The notes: generated by a model from the letters alone, not told the origin. Counted from the stretch's first letter, positions 1 to 9,034 are shown. The stretch is DNA of 64,000 bases from Thermoplasmatales archaeon (GCA_016806715.1 CP060531.1:1349966-1413965), one strand, 5' to 3'. Program-made: numbers and translations.

Positions 1-208
1 ACTGGAATACGTTCAGGTGCCTCCATGTGCGTTCCTCAGTGTCGTGTACTCCATATGGTATTCCACAGACAGGGCATGGGAATCTAGATCCCTTCGGAAA
101 ATCTATGAAGATATCCACCCTCTTTTCCTGGTGATCGAACTTTATTTCCTTAATGATCCACGGCTCCTCTAAACCTAGAAGTCTCCTGAACAGTTCCTCA
201 GAATTCAT
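1..208 (-). CDS. ISL3-family transposase, N-terminal part (cut by window edge)
   Basis: I translated this frame by hand. It starts at ATG 208-206 and gives 69 codons before the window ends. It shows the N-terminal zinc-finger region of ISL3-type transposases: a CPVC pair at residues 45-48, a His at 55 and the conserved TWRHL stretch near residue 61. The family cuts and pastes insertion sequences with a DDE catalytic domain, which would lie outside the window. No stop or frameshift is visible in the 69 codons, so the gene may be intact. I could not identify the element's inverted repeat to the right of the start. Confidence 0.7.
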   Translation of the reverse strand, partial: MNSEELFRRLLGLEEPWIIKEIKFDHQEKRVDIFIDFPKGSRFPCPVCGIPYGVHDTEERTWRHLNVFQ

Positions 209-670
209 GAAATGTAAATGAATGAGGGTATATTACTTACCCCCAAAGAGTTCAAGAGATCCATAATTTTGTTGTTTGCGGCTTCAATCTGATATGATAA
301 TTTTCAGTTTTAATAATAGGGTGTTCTCTCATAGACATAAGTAACGCCATTGACCGTCTTCCTGATCCCCTGCGCCATTCACATAATAGTGTGAACTACC
401 GCCATTATACTTAAATATTTAAATCAGAGAAATGTGCTAAATTATGGTATCAGACAGATTGTAATGTAGGTAAAAAGAGGGAAATTGGGTATAATGTAAT
501 TACCTGCCAACGAAGTCATTCATAAAAGTTCCTTTCCTCTGCCATCTCCACACATGAATCTTTCTCGACGGTCAAACTGTGTAGTTTGTTTTGGATCTTG
601 TACTTTCCTCTTTTTGCAACTTCCTCAAATTGCTAAAAGATCATAATTCGTTACATTTGGGAATTAATTA
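209..670. other. Noncoding stretch between ISL3 transposase and DUF4143 ATPase
   Basis: This AT-rich stretch of about 460 bases shows no credible reading frame or RNA gene. It must hold the outer end of the ISL3 element, but I see no terminal repeat that I can pair. A perfect 12-base palindrome of A/T (TTAAATATTTAA, 411-422) is the only regular element, and nothing near it suggests a function. Confidence 0.4.
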
Positions 671-722
671 TTGTATAGTATATTGTACAAAAAGCATTAA
701 GTTATGTATAGTATACTATACA
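671..722. promoter_or_regulatory. Two operator-like palindromes before the DUF4143 ATPase gene
   Basis: GTATAGTATACTATAC (706-721) is a perfect 16-base palindrome ending 3 bases before ATG 725. A related imperfect palindrome, TTGTATAGTATATTGTACAA (671-690), lies with its centre 33 bases upstream, about three helical turns. A TATA-like TTAATTATT sits at 664-672, so both palindromes overlap the promoter or the transcription start. This layout fits binding of a dimeric repressor. The protein that binds is not evident; autoregulation is only a guess. Confidence 0.55.
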
Positions 723-724
723 AC

Positions 725-2026
725 ATGGTAACAATTGAAGATTTCAAGTACGTCCTAACACTTTGGAACAATTACGAAATACCAAGTCTTATTGAACGTA
801 ACGTAAATATTGATTTGGACGCCAACAAAGTTATTGCAATCGCGGGAGTAAGACGTTCAGGCAAAACCCATGTAATGTTTCAGTGTATAAATGCTCTATT
901 GAAACGTGGCGTTAGAAACGACAACATATTTTATGTCGATTTTGAGAATGAGAGGCTTATTGGGCTACAAGCAACGGATCTTGACAGGCTGCTTATTGCA
1001 CATCGCGAGTTATTCAATCCTGAAGGTACGATATATATTTTCCTTGACGAAATACAGAATGTTGAGAACTGGGAAAAATGGGTTAGAAAGATATATGATA
1101 CAATGAAGTACCGCATAATCATATCTGGTTCCTCATCCAAATTACTAAGCAGGGAGATAGCAACTTCATTAGCTGGAAGAAACCTTACATACGTTGTATA
1201 TCCATTCTCATTTGAAGAGTATGTTTCCGCCAAAAAATTAAGGATTAGCAATCTAGATAAATATTCGATCGATAAGGGAATCATTCTAAAGGCGATAGAC
1301 GAATTTTTAGAATACGGTTCCTTTCCGGAAATAGCTTTGGCGTCCAGCGTCTCCAGAAAACTTGAGGTACTCTCATCTTACTTTGACGCAATTTTCTTCA
1401 GGGATATACTAAGAAGATATAGGATTAGGGAAGTGGGAGAGTTAAACGTTTTTCTCAAGATCATTTCCAGCAACTACTCTTCATATTTCAGTTCAGTAAA
1501 ATCTCTCAATTATTTCAGCAGCCTTGGAATGAAAATAAGCAGGATAACAATATTGAATTTCCTGGAATACACGAAATCTGTCTTCTTGGTGGGTTCACTT
1601 GAGCAATATGAGAAAAGTGTAAGAAAACGTATATCCAGAAAGCCAAAGACGTACATAATTGATGTAGGTATTTCTAGGCTATTCTCTGACATCGACAAGG
1701 GGAGAGCATTGGAAAATGCGGTTTACCTCGAGTTATTAAGAAGAAAAGGTCCTTCAGACACTATTAACTTTCTCAAGCTCAAATCCGGTAAAGAGGTAGA
1801 TTTTATATTTGGAGGCAGGACGAAAGAGCTCATACAGGTTTCCTATGACGTATCTGTCACAATTACCAGGTCGCGCGAGACTGGTGCAATTGTTGAGGCC
1901 GCAATATCGCTTGGGTTAAAGCATGGGACAATAATAACGTACGATTACGAAGGAACAGAAACAGTCGGTGGAATCCTGATAAAATATACCCCCTTCTGGG
2001 TCTGGGCTACACCCGGCATCCATTAG
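725..2026 (+). CDS. AAA+ ATPase of the AAA_14/DUF4143 family
   Basis: The protein of 433 residues has a Walker A motif GVRRSGKT at 41-48, a Walker B followed by DEIQ near 104-111, and a C-terminal DUF4143-type part with the GKEVDFI motif near residue 358, which resembles a PD-(D/E)XK nuclease fold. Members are abundant in archaea, often near mobile elements, and their substrate is poorly known. A longer frame begins at ATG 704, but that ATG lies inside the perfect palindrome 706-721, so I chose ATG 725. The neighbour to the left is an ISL3 transposase, in keeping with an accessory gene. Confidence 0.75.
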   Translation: MVTIEDFKYVLTLWNNYEIPSLIERNVNIDLDANKVIAIAGVRRSGKTHVMFQCINALLKRGVRNDNIFYVDFENERLIGLQATDLDRLLIAHRELFNPEGTIYIFLDEIQNVENWEKWVRKIYDTMKYRIIISGSSSKLLSREIATSLAGRNLTYVVYPFSFEEYVSAKKLRISNLDKYSIDKGIILKAIDEFLEYGSFPEIALASSVSRKLEVLSSYFDAIFFRDILRRYRIREVGELNVFLKIISSNYSSYFSSVKSLNYFSSLGMKISRITILNFLEYTKSVFLVGSLEQYEKSVRKRISRKPKTYIIDVGISRLFSDIDKGRALENAVYLELLRRKGPSDTINFLKLKSGKEVDFIFGGRTKELIQVSYDVSVTITRSRETGAIVEAAISLGLKHGTIITYDYEGTETVGGILIKYTPFWVWATPGIH

Positions 2027-2172
2027 TAAGTGATTATCATACGATCCTGGCTTTCATTCTATGCAGTGGAAAAATCATCTACTCATTGATAGTTTCTAAC
2101 GGCTGAACTGTTACACTCAGACCATAATTGCAAATAGCTGTAACTTCCGACGGCGATTTCTCTTCTATTTTC

Positions 2173-2592
2173 TTAACCAAGAAAGAGAGTTTTATCATCA
2201 ACAAAGCAGATTTTGTTGCCAAAAGGGTCCTCCATGTAGAATGAGCGTTCCCCCCATGGTCTCTTCCCTATGGGACTTAAAATCTTTGCTCCAATAAGCA
2301 CAGCCCTATCAAAGACCAACTCCAGGTCGTTGACAGAGAAATAAAGGTGATCTGGATTGGGCTTAAGATCAAAATCATCACCATCAGCTCTTGGATCGAA
2401 GCAAGCTAAAATAGTGCCATTGCAATCAAAATAATGCCTTCCGGAAGATACTCTTTTTCCTTTCATTGATAATAGATTTTCATAGAATGAGGCTGCCTCA
2501 TCTACATTGTTCACAGGCAAGATGACTCTAAAGAGTTTAGGGGATGTCTTTCTTTTCGCTGTCCATTTTATGTCATTACGCGCTCTTGCCAT
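2173..2592 (-). CDS. Glyoxalase/VOC-fold protein
   Basis: A 139-residue single-domain protein with the beta-alpha-beta-beta-beta pattern of the vicinal oxygen chelate superfamily. The first module begins with FRVILPVNNVDEAASFYENLL near residue 21, and the second ends with FYMEDPFGNKICFVDD, the usual metal-ligand and closing strand region. These proteins bind a metal and act as lyases, dioxygenases or resistance proteins; the substrate cannot be told here. It is a single transcription unit, convergent with nothing. The first 20 residues are basic and may not belong to the fold, so a later start is possible. Confidence 0.7.
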   Translation of the reverse strand: MARARNDIKWTAKRKTSPKLFRVILPVNNVDEAASFYENLLSMKGKRVSSGRHYFDCNGTILACFDPRADGDDFDLKPNPDHLYFSVNDLELVFDRAVLIGAKILSPIGKRPWGERSFYMEDPFGNKICFVDDKTLFLG

Positions 2593-2866
2593 ATCAAACT
2601 TGCGTTGTGATGGCTTAGATGGGATACTGAAGAAGTCTTGATTGCCCTAAAAACAATCTATTCCCGGTGTTATTGTACGATCACTTTGGGAGGAGATTAT
2701 ACCCTATACACCGGGGTGGATATTTCGACAAAAGGAAATGTGTGCATCACGCTGGGTAATGAAGAAATGGTCGCCAGGATTAAATTGGGAACAGCTTTTG
2801 GTAGCATGGCGAATTCCCCGGAAAGCAGAGCGTTCACGGTTTTATAGGGCGTTTGCATCCCTGTTT

Positions 2867-3766
2867 ATGGACATTAAGGTTGAAGGCATCTCCAAGACAT
2901 ATGCCGCTGGCAACAAAGCGCTTGACCAGGTGACATTTGATTTCAACCTCAATGGTATATTTTCGCTTATTGGAAAGAACGGGGCTGGCAAGACAACACT
3001 AATAAGGATTCTATCGACTCAGCTGCTACCGACTTCTGGAAGAGCCAGCGTAAATGGAATGGATGTGGTAGATCAGGCAAGGGAAATCCGTGAACTTGTA
3101 GCTGCGGTACCCCAGGAGGCAAGGGCTGTTCCATGGATGACCCCTATACAAACTCTTACTTCTTATCTGATGTGGCGTGGATACACACACTCCAGATCAA
3201 TGAATATGGGGAAAGATGTTCTCAGAATGCTTGGTATGGAGAAGCAGGAGAACACGAAGAACAGGAACCTTTCTGGAGGTCAGAAAAGAAAAGTGCTTGT
3301 TGCCACTGCACTGGCCAGTGAGGCCACGCTCATATTCATGGATGAGCCAACCACAGGGCTCGACTTCATTTCTAGAAAGGAACTGTGGGAGGTGCTGGTC
3401 TCAATGAAACGCAACAGACTCATTGTTCTGACCACACATTATCTCGAGGAAGCTGAAGAACTCGGTGACCTCATAGGAATAATGAATGCGGGGAGTATGG
3501 TCGGCTTTGGTACCCTGGATCAATTGAGAGGGAGAGTGAAATTCCCGCTCGGGATAAAGATTTTCTCCCAGTCCTATAGTGTGCCGGAGAGCATAGGCGA
3601 TGTGGAGCTCCTGTCAAAAAACGAAGTCCAGGTTTACACCACAGAGGACGGTGCATATGCCCTGGTAAATGACCTCCTTTCTAAGCACATAAAGTTCACG
3701 GTCCAGGAGATATCTCTCAATACTATATTTGAGTCTGTTGTTAACGGGAGCGAATCTGATGAATAG
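2867..3766 (+). CDS. ABC transporter ATP-binding protein
   Basis: This 299-residue nucleotide-binding subunit has Walker A GKNGAGKTT at 36-44, signature LSGGQ at 135-139, Walker B LIFMDEP at 155-161 and an H-loop in VLTTHYLEE. It resembles the daunorubicin/multidrug exporter class. The frame is open upstream to 2738, but homology begins at ATG 2867, and a TATA-like TTTTATA (2840-2846) lies 24 bases ahead, which fits leaderless transcription. The permease gene overlaps its end by 8 bases, so the two form one exporter. The cargo is unknown. Confidence 0.85.
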   Translation: MDIKVEGISKTYAAGNKALDQVTFDFNLNGIFSLIGKNGAGKTTLIRILSTQLLPTSGRASVNGMDVVDQAREIRELVAAVPQEARAVPWMTPIQTLTSYLMWRGYTHSRSMNMGKDVLRMLGMEKQENTKNRNLSGGQKRKVLVATALASEATLIFMDEPTTGLDFISRKELWEVLVSMKRNRLIVLTTHYLEEAEELGDLIGIMNAGSMVGFGTLDQLRGRVKFPLGIKIFSQSYSVPESIGDVELLSKNEVQVYTTEDGAYALVNDLLSKHIKFTVQEISLNTIFESVVNGSESDE

Positions 3767-4502
3767 GAACAGGAGCAGCCAGATTTACGCTTCCATTCTT
3801 GTGAACTCCCTCTATGCGATGGTGAATTATCCAGTGACCCTTATAAGCACCCTTCTTGCACCACTTTCAATACTTGCAGTGGTGACGTTTGCCAGTAAAG
3901 GCACGCTGCTACCCGTAGCAGCTGAGGGAGCCCTGATAATGAACATGGTATCCAGTGGCACTTCCCTGCAGGGTGACCTGTCTCACCTGAAGAACGACAT
4001 GCGCCTGCAGGACATGATTGTAAGCTCCCCGACAGGCCCGGGCACATACATACTGGGGATGGCCTTATCTGAGATAGTATACTCAATACCAACTCTTACA
4101 ATCTTGGTGATATTCAACATCCTCTTTGTGAAGACGACTGCAATCGGTGCGATCGTGATCTTCCTGGATATGGGGACTATCTTCACGTTCTCGATTTCAC
4201 TTGGCTTCCTCCTGTCAACTTTTTCATCTGACATAGTGCAGAGCTGGGCATTTTCAGGTATTCTTTCACCGATCCTGACAACAATCCCACCCGTTTATTA
4301 CCCGATATCATACATCCCTTTTCCATACAGGTATCTGGCTTATATTTCGCCAACCACTTATTCGGCCCTGATTGCCCAGAATGCCGTGGGGTTTGAAGCA
4401 ATTCCCGGAGGTACGATAGCTCTTTACTGGATAATTTTGGTATCAATAACCATTTTATTCAGTTACCTCGCCCTGCGGCGTTCCAGGTGGCGTGAAGTAT
4501 AG
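3759..4502 (+). CDS. ABC-2 type transporter permease
   Basis: A 247-residue membrane protein with about six hydrophobic segments, typical of ABC-2 permeases. It starts at ATG 3759, inside the end of the ATPase gene, so translation is probably coupled. The ATPase and this protein together would form a dimeric exporter in the cytoplasmic membrane. No substrate-binding protein is nearby, which also points to export. Homology is by overall pattern: the central TGPGTYILGMALSEIVY stretch and the following helices are typical of this class. Confidence 0.78.
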   Translation: MNRNRSSQIYASILVNSLYAMVNYPVTLISTLLAPLSILAVVTFASKGTLLPVAAEGALIMNMVSSGTSLQGDLSHLKNDMRLQDMIVSSPTGPGTYILGMALSEIVYSIPTLTILVIFNILFVKTTAIGAIVIFLDMGTIFTFSISLGFLLSTFSSDIVQSWAFSGILSPILTTIPPVYYPISYIPFPYRYLAYISPTTYSALIAQNAVGFEAIPGGTIALYWIILVSITILFSYLALRRSRWREV

Positions 4503-4550
4503 ACAGGCATTATTGGATCGGGATAACCCACGATTTTGGATCGTTACCAG

Positions 4551-4946
4551 CTAGTCCATAGGGCGTTCGTTCGGAGAAGGTTGGATTGTTGACTTATTAT
4601 GTAGAAATTTATCAAGATACTCCTTTAGTGCAACCGCGTTGTTATGTGCACGGTTCCTGGCTGAAAAGAGGAGTGTTATGTCACCGCCCTTGGAGACTCC
4701 AAGCAATGCTCGAACTATGTCGCGTTTTTCGTCAAGCTCCGCGAAGTACCTTTTCTTGAACTCCAGCCATTTTAGATCCTCATGGTTGTACCATTTCCTG
4801 AGTTCACTGGAAGGGGCTATTTCCTTCATCCACAGGTCTATTCCTGCTTCCTCTTTGCTGATTCCTCTTGCCCAAACGCGATCAACCAGAATCCGAATAG
4901 AATTCCCAACACTTTGCTTATCATAGACCCTGGCAATGGTAATCAC
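4551..4946 (-). CDS. DUF488 family protein
   Basis: This 131-residue protein shows the DUF488 hallmarks RILVDRVWARGISKEEA, then LWMKEIAPSSELRKWY, and the terminal LLFSARNRAHNNAVAL segment with conserved Ser, Arg and Asn. Family members are small single-domain proteins of uncertain function. The start codon is a GTG, and a TATA-like ATTTATAT lies about 25 bases upstream (4966-4974), which supports a leaderless transcript. It runs convergent to the ABC exporter genes. Confidence 0.75.
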   Translation of the reverse strand: MITIARVYDKQSVGNSIRILVDRVWARGISKEEAGIDLWMKEIAPSSELRKWYNHEDLKWLEFKKRYFAELDEKRDIVRALLGVSKGGDITLLFSARNRAHNNAVALKEYLDKFLHNKSTIQPSPNERPMD

Positions 4947-5116
4947 AATAAATCAATTCAAACAAGGATATAAATCATTATAACAGGGGCTGAGTTTACG
5001 TGAAAAATGGATCTCACTTTTCATAAAAAGTCAAGTAATCAGGCTCCTTCGCTATATTACGTACAGTAATATTTTAGAAGGCAACCGATTTATTCTGATT
5101 GTGACTGAGGCAAAAA

Positions 5117-6034
5117 ATGAAGGAATGCAGCGCAGTTTCATTCTCATCATCGGCAAACCTCGGGCCGGGTTTTGATACATTAGCCATTGCGCATACGGCT
5201 TTTTCTGACCTTGTCAATATATCCCCATCTTCTGGAGATAGGAGGATTGAGCTGAAGTGTGAGGGTCTACCTGAAGACACGACTTCAAATACTGCAGGAA
5301 GAGCGGTTGAAGCCATGTATAAGGAGCTTGGTCTCAGGGAAAATGTAAGAATCACGATCAAAAAAGGAGTCCCAAAGGGTTTGGGAATAGGGAGCAGTGG
5401 ATCTTCAGCTGCAGCAGCGGTTACGGCACTGAATTCATCCTTAAGCCTCGAGCTTAGCAAGGATGAACTCTCACGTTTTGCCATGATTGGGGAGGCAGCT
5501 TCATCAGGGACTCCTCATGCGGACAATGTATCAGCAAGCATTTACGGCGGGCTTGTGTTCGTTAGTTCTACTGCACCGATGAAGGTCCATAAAATGAAGA
5601 TCGATAGCAACCTCGGAATACTGCTGATAATTCCCAACATACAGAGAGAGCACAAGACAAGGATCGCGAGGGAAGTCGTTCCAAAAGTCGTTACGATGAG
5701 CGATCACATCCAGGAATCCAGACGACTGTCGTTGCTACTACATGGGCTGCAAAGTGGCGATAGAAGCATCATAACTGAAAGCATGAATGACGACCTTGTT
5801 GAGAAATCCAGAATGCACCTCTTCCCTTTCTATCCGGAAATCAAGAGGAAGTCCCTTGAAAATGGTGCTGTGGGTGTTGCTATTAGCGGAGCTGGCCCAT
5901 CAATAATAGAGTTCACAGACCAATCTACAGACACTGGAAAAATAATTTCCAGCGTCTCCGCCATTTTTGATGCACTTGGTACCAGGGTGATGTTCTCCAG
6001 ATGCCAGCCTGCCGGAGGTGCCTATGTTACGTGA
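5117..6034 (+). CDS. thrB: Homoserine kinase
   Basis: A 305-residue GHMP kinase. The N-terminal SSANLGPGFD (10-20) and the phosphate loop PKGLGIGSSGSSAAA (86-100) are the homoserine kinase signatures, and AISGAGPSIIEF near the C-terminus is GHMP motif 3. It phosphorylates homoserine to O-phosphohomoserine, a branch point to threonine and, in some organisms, methionine. The next gene, a Cys/Met-metabolism PLP enzyme, overlaps its end by 11 bases, so the two are co-translated. No threonine synthase is nearby. A TATA-like ATATTTTAG lies at 5070-5078. Confidence 0.9.
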   Translation: MKECSAVSFSSSANLGPGFDTLAIAHTAFSDLVNISPSSGDRRIELKCEGLPEDTTSNTAGRAVEAMYKELGLRENVRITIKKGVPKGLGIGSSGSSAAAAVTALNSSLSLELSKDELSRFAMIGEAASSGTPHADNVSASIYGGLVFVSSTAPMKVHKMKIDSNLGILLIIPNIQREHKTRIAREVVPKVVTMSDHIQESRRLSLLLHGLQSGDRSIITESMNDDLVEKSRMHLFPFYPEIKRKSLENGAVGVAISGAGPSIIEFTDQSTDTGKIISSVSAIFDALGTRVMFSRCQPAGGAYVT

Positions 6035-7157
6035 ATCCACCAGATATGTGAAGGGAAAGATTGAGAAGTTGAATGGTTCGCTCACTTTCCCAATATACCA
6101 GACAAGCGCATACCAGATGCCCTTAGGAGAGAGATACAGGTATTCAAGGGAATTCAATCCCACCGTGGAAGCACTCTCGGAGAAGATTGCCGAACTGGAA
6201 GGGGCAGAATCCGGGTCATCCTTTTCCTCAGGTATGGGTGCGGTCACCACTTCTCTGTTTGCAAACCTCAAGCCAGGATCACGGCTGATAGTTCAGAGGG
6301 ACATGTTTGCCAGGACATACAAGTTCGCGACGGAATTCCTCTCATCATGGAAGGTATCAGTCACGCCTGTAGACCCTGGTACCGACAACCTTGTCATGGA
6401 GATTGAAAAGGGTGCAGATGTTGCTATTTTCGAAAGCATAACCAATCCAATACTGAGGGTAAACGATATTCGGCGCATCTCCAGGGCTGCAGAGGCATCC
6501 GGGTGCAGAGTCATAGTGGATTCCACTCTAGCCACTCCCGTAAACGAGAAACCCCTCTCCATGGGTGCGGACCTCGTCATTCACAGCGCCTCAAAGTTCA
6601 TCGCAGGACACAACGACGCCATCGCGGGCCTGGTTGCTGGAAAAAAGGAAATGGTACAACCGGTGGACGATCTCCGGAGAACACTTGGCCCATCATTGGA
6701 CCCTAATACAGCATTCCTCGTACTGCGGGGAATCAGGACACTGAAGATCAGGATGGATGCAATAAACAGTTCGGCTGAAAAAATAGCCAGGTCACTGTCG
6801 GAAAATAGCCTGGTCCAGAGTGTCTATTATCCGGGACTCCAGATACACCCTGACTATTCGGTCGCAAGGGAAGTTCTGAGGGGTTTCGGTGGGGTTATAT
6901 CATTCACGGTGAAGAATGGAAAAGGGAATGAAAATCGATTCCTTGATCACCTCGGACTCTGCGTACCGGCGAATACCCTCGGGGGTGCAGAGACAACTAT
7001 GTCAAACCCATTCACCATGTCGCATCGTGGGCTTTCTCGCGAGGAAAAGGAGAGGCTGGGAATCACTCCAGATCTTTTCCGTCTTTCCGTGGGGCTGGAA
7101 GATCCGGAAGATATAATTGAGGACCTGGAATCTGCAATCCGGAGCATACAGCCGTAA
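6024..7157 (+). CDS. Cys/Met metabolism PLP enzyme (cystathionine gamma-synthase-like)
   Basis: A 377-residue fold-type I PLP enzyme. Visible are the substrate-loop motif YSREFNPTVEALSEKIA (40-56), SSGMGA (68-73), the aspartate of VIVDSTLATP (163-172) and the PLP lysine in SASKF (K191). Length fits cystathionine gamma-synthase, gamma-lyase or sulfhydrylase. An earlier GTG (6018) is open, but ATG 6024 follows a strong Shine-Dalgarno GGAGG at 6014-6018. Overlap with homoserine kinase suggests that O-phosphohomoserine is the substrate, as in plants; this is inference. Confidence 0.85.
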   Translation: MLRESTRYVKGKIEKLNGSLTFPIYQTSAYQMPLGERYRYSREFNPTVEALSEKIAELEGAESGSSFSSGMGAVTTSLFANLKPGSRLIVQRDMFARTYKFATEFLSSWKVSVTPVDPGTDNLVMEIEKGADVAIFESITNPILRVNDIRRISRAAEASGCRVIVDSTLATPVNEKPLSMGADLVIHSASKFIAGHNDAIAGLVAGKKEMVQPVDDLRRTLGPSLDPNTAFLVLRGIRTLKIRMDAINSSAEKIARSLSENSLVQSVYYPGLQIHPDYSVAREVLRGFGGVISFTVKNGKGNENRFLDHLGLCVPANTLGGAETTMSNPFTMSHRGLSREEKERLGITPDLFRLSVGLEDPEDIIEDLESAIRSIQP

Positions 7158-7172
7158 GGATGCCATCTCAGG

Positions 7173-7793
7173 CTAGTTTTTCTGACTCTGCAGGAATTTC
7201 TTCACTTCATCGAAGAAGGCTGCGGGATTATCGATGTAGACTGGATGAGTTGCGCCCTGGATTATCTTGAGCTCAGAGTTCCTTACGAGATTCTTCAGAG
7301 TTGTGCCATCCTCTTTCTTTATCACGTCATCAAACTCTCCCCAAAGGATCAACAAGGGGACATCAACTTTAGAAAGTTCATCCCTCATGGGGTCGACGCC
7401 TGATGAACCTATTACAATAGCAGAAGAGACAATGTCCGGATAGTCTATGATGGTCCTGAGAGTTATGCCACCTCCCATTGATGGTCCTACGAGAGTGAAG
7501 CCCAGCAGCCCAATGCTTCCGCTGAAATCCAGGACGAACCTTGAAGAATTCCTGAAATCCCTGGAAAACCCGTAAGCAGGGTTAGCAGGTGAATTACCAA
7601 ACCCGGGGTAATCTGGTGCATATACATCATATCCCAGTCCTGTCAGTATTTCAAAAGTCTTAATTCCTACCCAGTCCTTTGAACTGAAGCTCCGTCCATG
7701 GAGAAGAATTACGGATCCCCTGTGATCCTGTGAAGTGGATGTTCTGTAAAATACCTTAGATCCACCTATAACAGTGTATTTTTCATCAATCAT
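7173..7793 (-). CDS. Alpha/beta hydrolase
   Basis: A 206-residue alpha/beta-hydrolase with the oxyanion motif LLHGRSFSS (30-38), nucleophile elbow GPSMGG (S105), an aspartate in WGEFDD (155-156) and a histidine in GATHPVY (H183), so the catalytic triad is complete. It is shorter than many family members and has a reduced cap. The substrate is unknown; carboxylesterase or thioesterase activity are possible. It stands alone, convergent with the thrB operon. Confidence 0.8.
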   Translation of the reverse strand: MIDEKYTVIGGSKVFYRTSTSQDHRGSVILLHGRSFSSKDWVGIKTFEILTGLGYDVYAPDYPGFGNSPANPAYGFSRDFRNSSRFVLDFSGSIGLLGFTLVGPSMGGGITLRTIIDYPDIVSSAIVIGSSGVDPMRDELSKVDVPLLILWGEFDDVIKKEDGTTLKNLVRNSELKIIQGATHPVYIDNPAAFFDEVKKFLQSQKN

Positions 7794-7886
7794 GTTAGGG
7801 TATCCGCTGATAGTATTTGTCCATTTAGCAGTCCGCCACAGCGTACTACAATAATTTTATTACCAGATTATGCCTGTTTTTTAATA

Positions 7887-8477
7887 GTGATTGCAGAACA
7901 AGATTATAATGTCCGGGATTATCGATCAGGCACAATTAGGGATTCCTTGTTGAGAGGATTGCCGATGCTGCTCGTTCCTCCGGTGATCCTGGTAGTGATT
8001 CTCGCAAGTGGAAATTTTTATTTTCTCGAGTATTTTCATGTTGTCTCCGGGTCTGCATGGACAGGCATGGATCTCGTTATGGGGCTGTTCTTTTCATTTA
8101 TAATGGCAGGATTGCCACCAAATCAGAAACTGGAGGTTTCCCGGAGACTGACGCCTACAATGCTGTTCTTCATGCCATCAATTTCGACAACCACGGTGAC
8201 TGCGGGGGTTTATCTTGCATTGGCGATGCACATATCATTCACCTCACCGTATTTCATCGCCGTTGCTGTGATTGCGCTCGTTCTCACCATTCAGGGGCTT
8301 CTGATTTTCCTTCCAAATGAGTTGAGGGTCTATCTGGAGATCCTGCACGGTTCCAATGATAAAGCGAAGATAGTAAGGCTGACAATGATGAATATAAGGA
8401 TATCACTGGTACAGCTCATTCTTCAGGTGATAATTATCCTGCTTATGGCACACTTTGCAACAGGGGCGCCATTATGA
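7887..8477 (+). CDS. Four-to-five-helix membrane protein, first of a tandem pair
   Basis: A 196-residue integral membrane protein that I cannot assign to a named family. The motif EYFHVVSGSAWTGMD carries His51, Trp58 and Asp62 in one helix, and the next gene has the same pattern. This resembles, weakly, helices of CopD/DUF2269-like proteins that can bind heme or copper. The start is GTG 7887, with a TATA-like AATTTTATTA (7853-7862) about 27 bases upstream. The stop overlaps the next start by 4 bases, so the two products are probably made in equal amounts and may form a heterodimer. Confidence 0.65.
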   Translation: MIAEQDYNVRDYRSGTIRDSLLRGLPMLLVPPVILVVILASGNFYFLEYFHVVSGSAWTGMDLVMGLFFSFIMAGLPPNQKLEVSRRLTPTMLFFMPSISTTTVTAGVYLALAMHISFTSPYFIAVAVIALVLTIQGLLIFLPNELRVYLEILHGSNDKAKIVRLTMMNIRISLVQLILQVIIILLMAHFATGAPL

Positions 8478-9034
8478 AGGAAGATGATAGGGATCTAAAA
8501 TCCGTCATTGTAGCAGGCACACTAGCATTCTTTATCCCATTTCTTGCCTTTGCAATAGCATTTTTATCGGGAAGCTTGCTACTGCTTGACTATATACATG
8601 TCCTGCTTGGTGCCATATGGACTGGAGTGGACGTCTTCCTGGGGCTCATTTTTGCATTAGTGATCAAGACGCTTGACGCAGATACCAAGAGGAATGTTGC
8701 AATGAGGGTAATTCCGATGTCCCTGTTCTTCATACCGGCAACCTCTGTCGTTACTCCTGCAGCCGGTTACGTACTTGCGGTTAAGGAAGGAATCTTCATC
8801 ATTTCGTCACCAGTAATTGAAGCAATCCTTATTGTCGGGGGGTTCCTGGTTGCCATCGGCTTTGTTACAATAGTACTGTTTTCCTGGCTTCTGTTAAGAG
8901 AACTGAGAATGAAGGATGCTGACAGCAAAAAAATCACCCTCTACCTCTCGGTAATCTCCAGGGGGGCACTTGCACAGCTGGTCTTTCAGATCGGGATCAT
9001 AAGCCTGATGGCATACCTGGTAGTCTATGTATAA
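8474..9034 (+). CDS. Four-to-five-helix membrane protein, second of a tandem pair
   Basis: A 186-residue paralogue of the preceding gene: the shared motif reads DYIHVLLGAIWTGVD with His42, Trp49 and Asp53, followed in both by a segment of the form MR/RR-x-x-P-x-x-LFF-x-P (here MRVIPMSLFFIP). The ATGA overlap with the first gene shows translational coupling. Conserved His, Trp and Asp within the membrane suggest a buried cofactor or proton site, but no function is established. The pair ends about 40 bases from the convergent DsrE gene. Confidence 0.65.
   Translation: MKEDDRDLKSVIVAGTLAFFIPFLAFAIAFLSGSLLLLDYIHVLLGAIWTGVDVFLGLIFALVIKTLDADTKRNVAMRVIPMSLFFIPATSVVTPAAGYVLAVKEGIFIISSPVIEAILIVGGFLVAIGFVTIVLFSWLLLRELRMKDADSKKITLYLSVISRGALAQLVFQIGIISLMAYLVVYV

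Noticed and set aside
319-336. GGGTGTTCTCTCATAGAC as an ISL3 terminal repeat
   Set aside because: It points away from the transposase gene, and no partner repeat was seen in the window.
2638-2847. 69-codon plus-strand frame before the ABC ATPase gene
   Set aside because: No domain, overlaps the ABC promoter, and the ATPase start is well placed at 2867.
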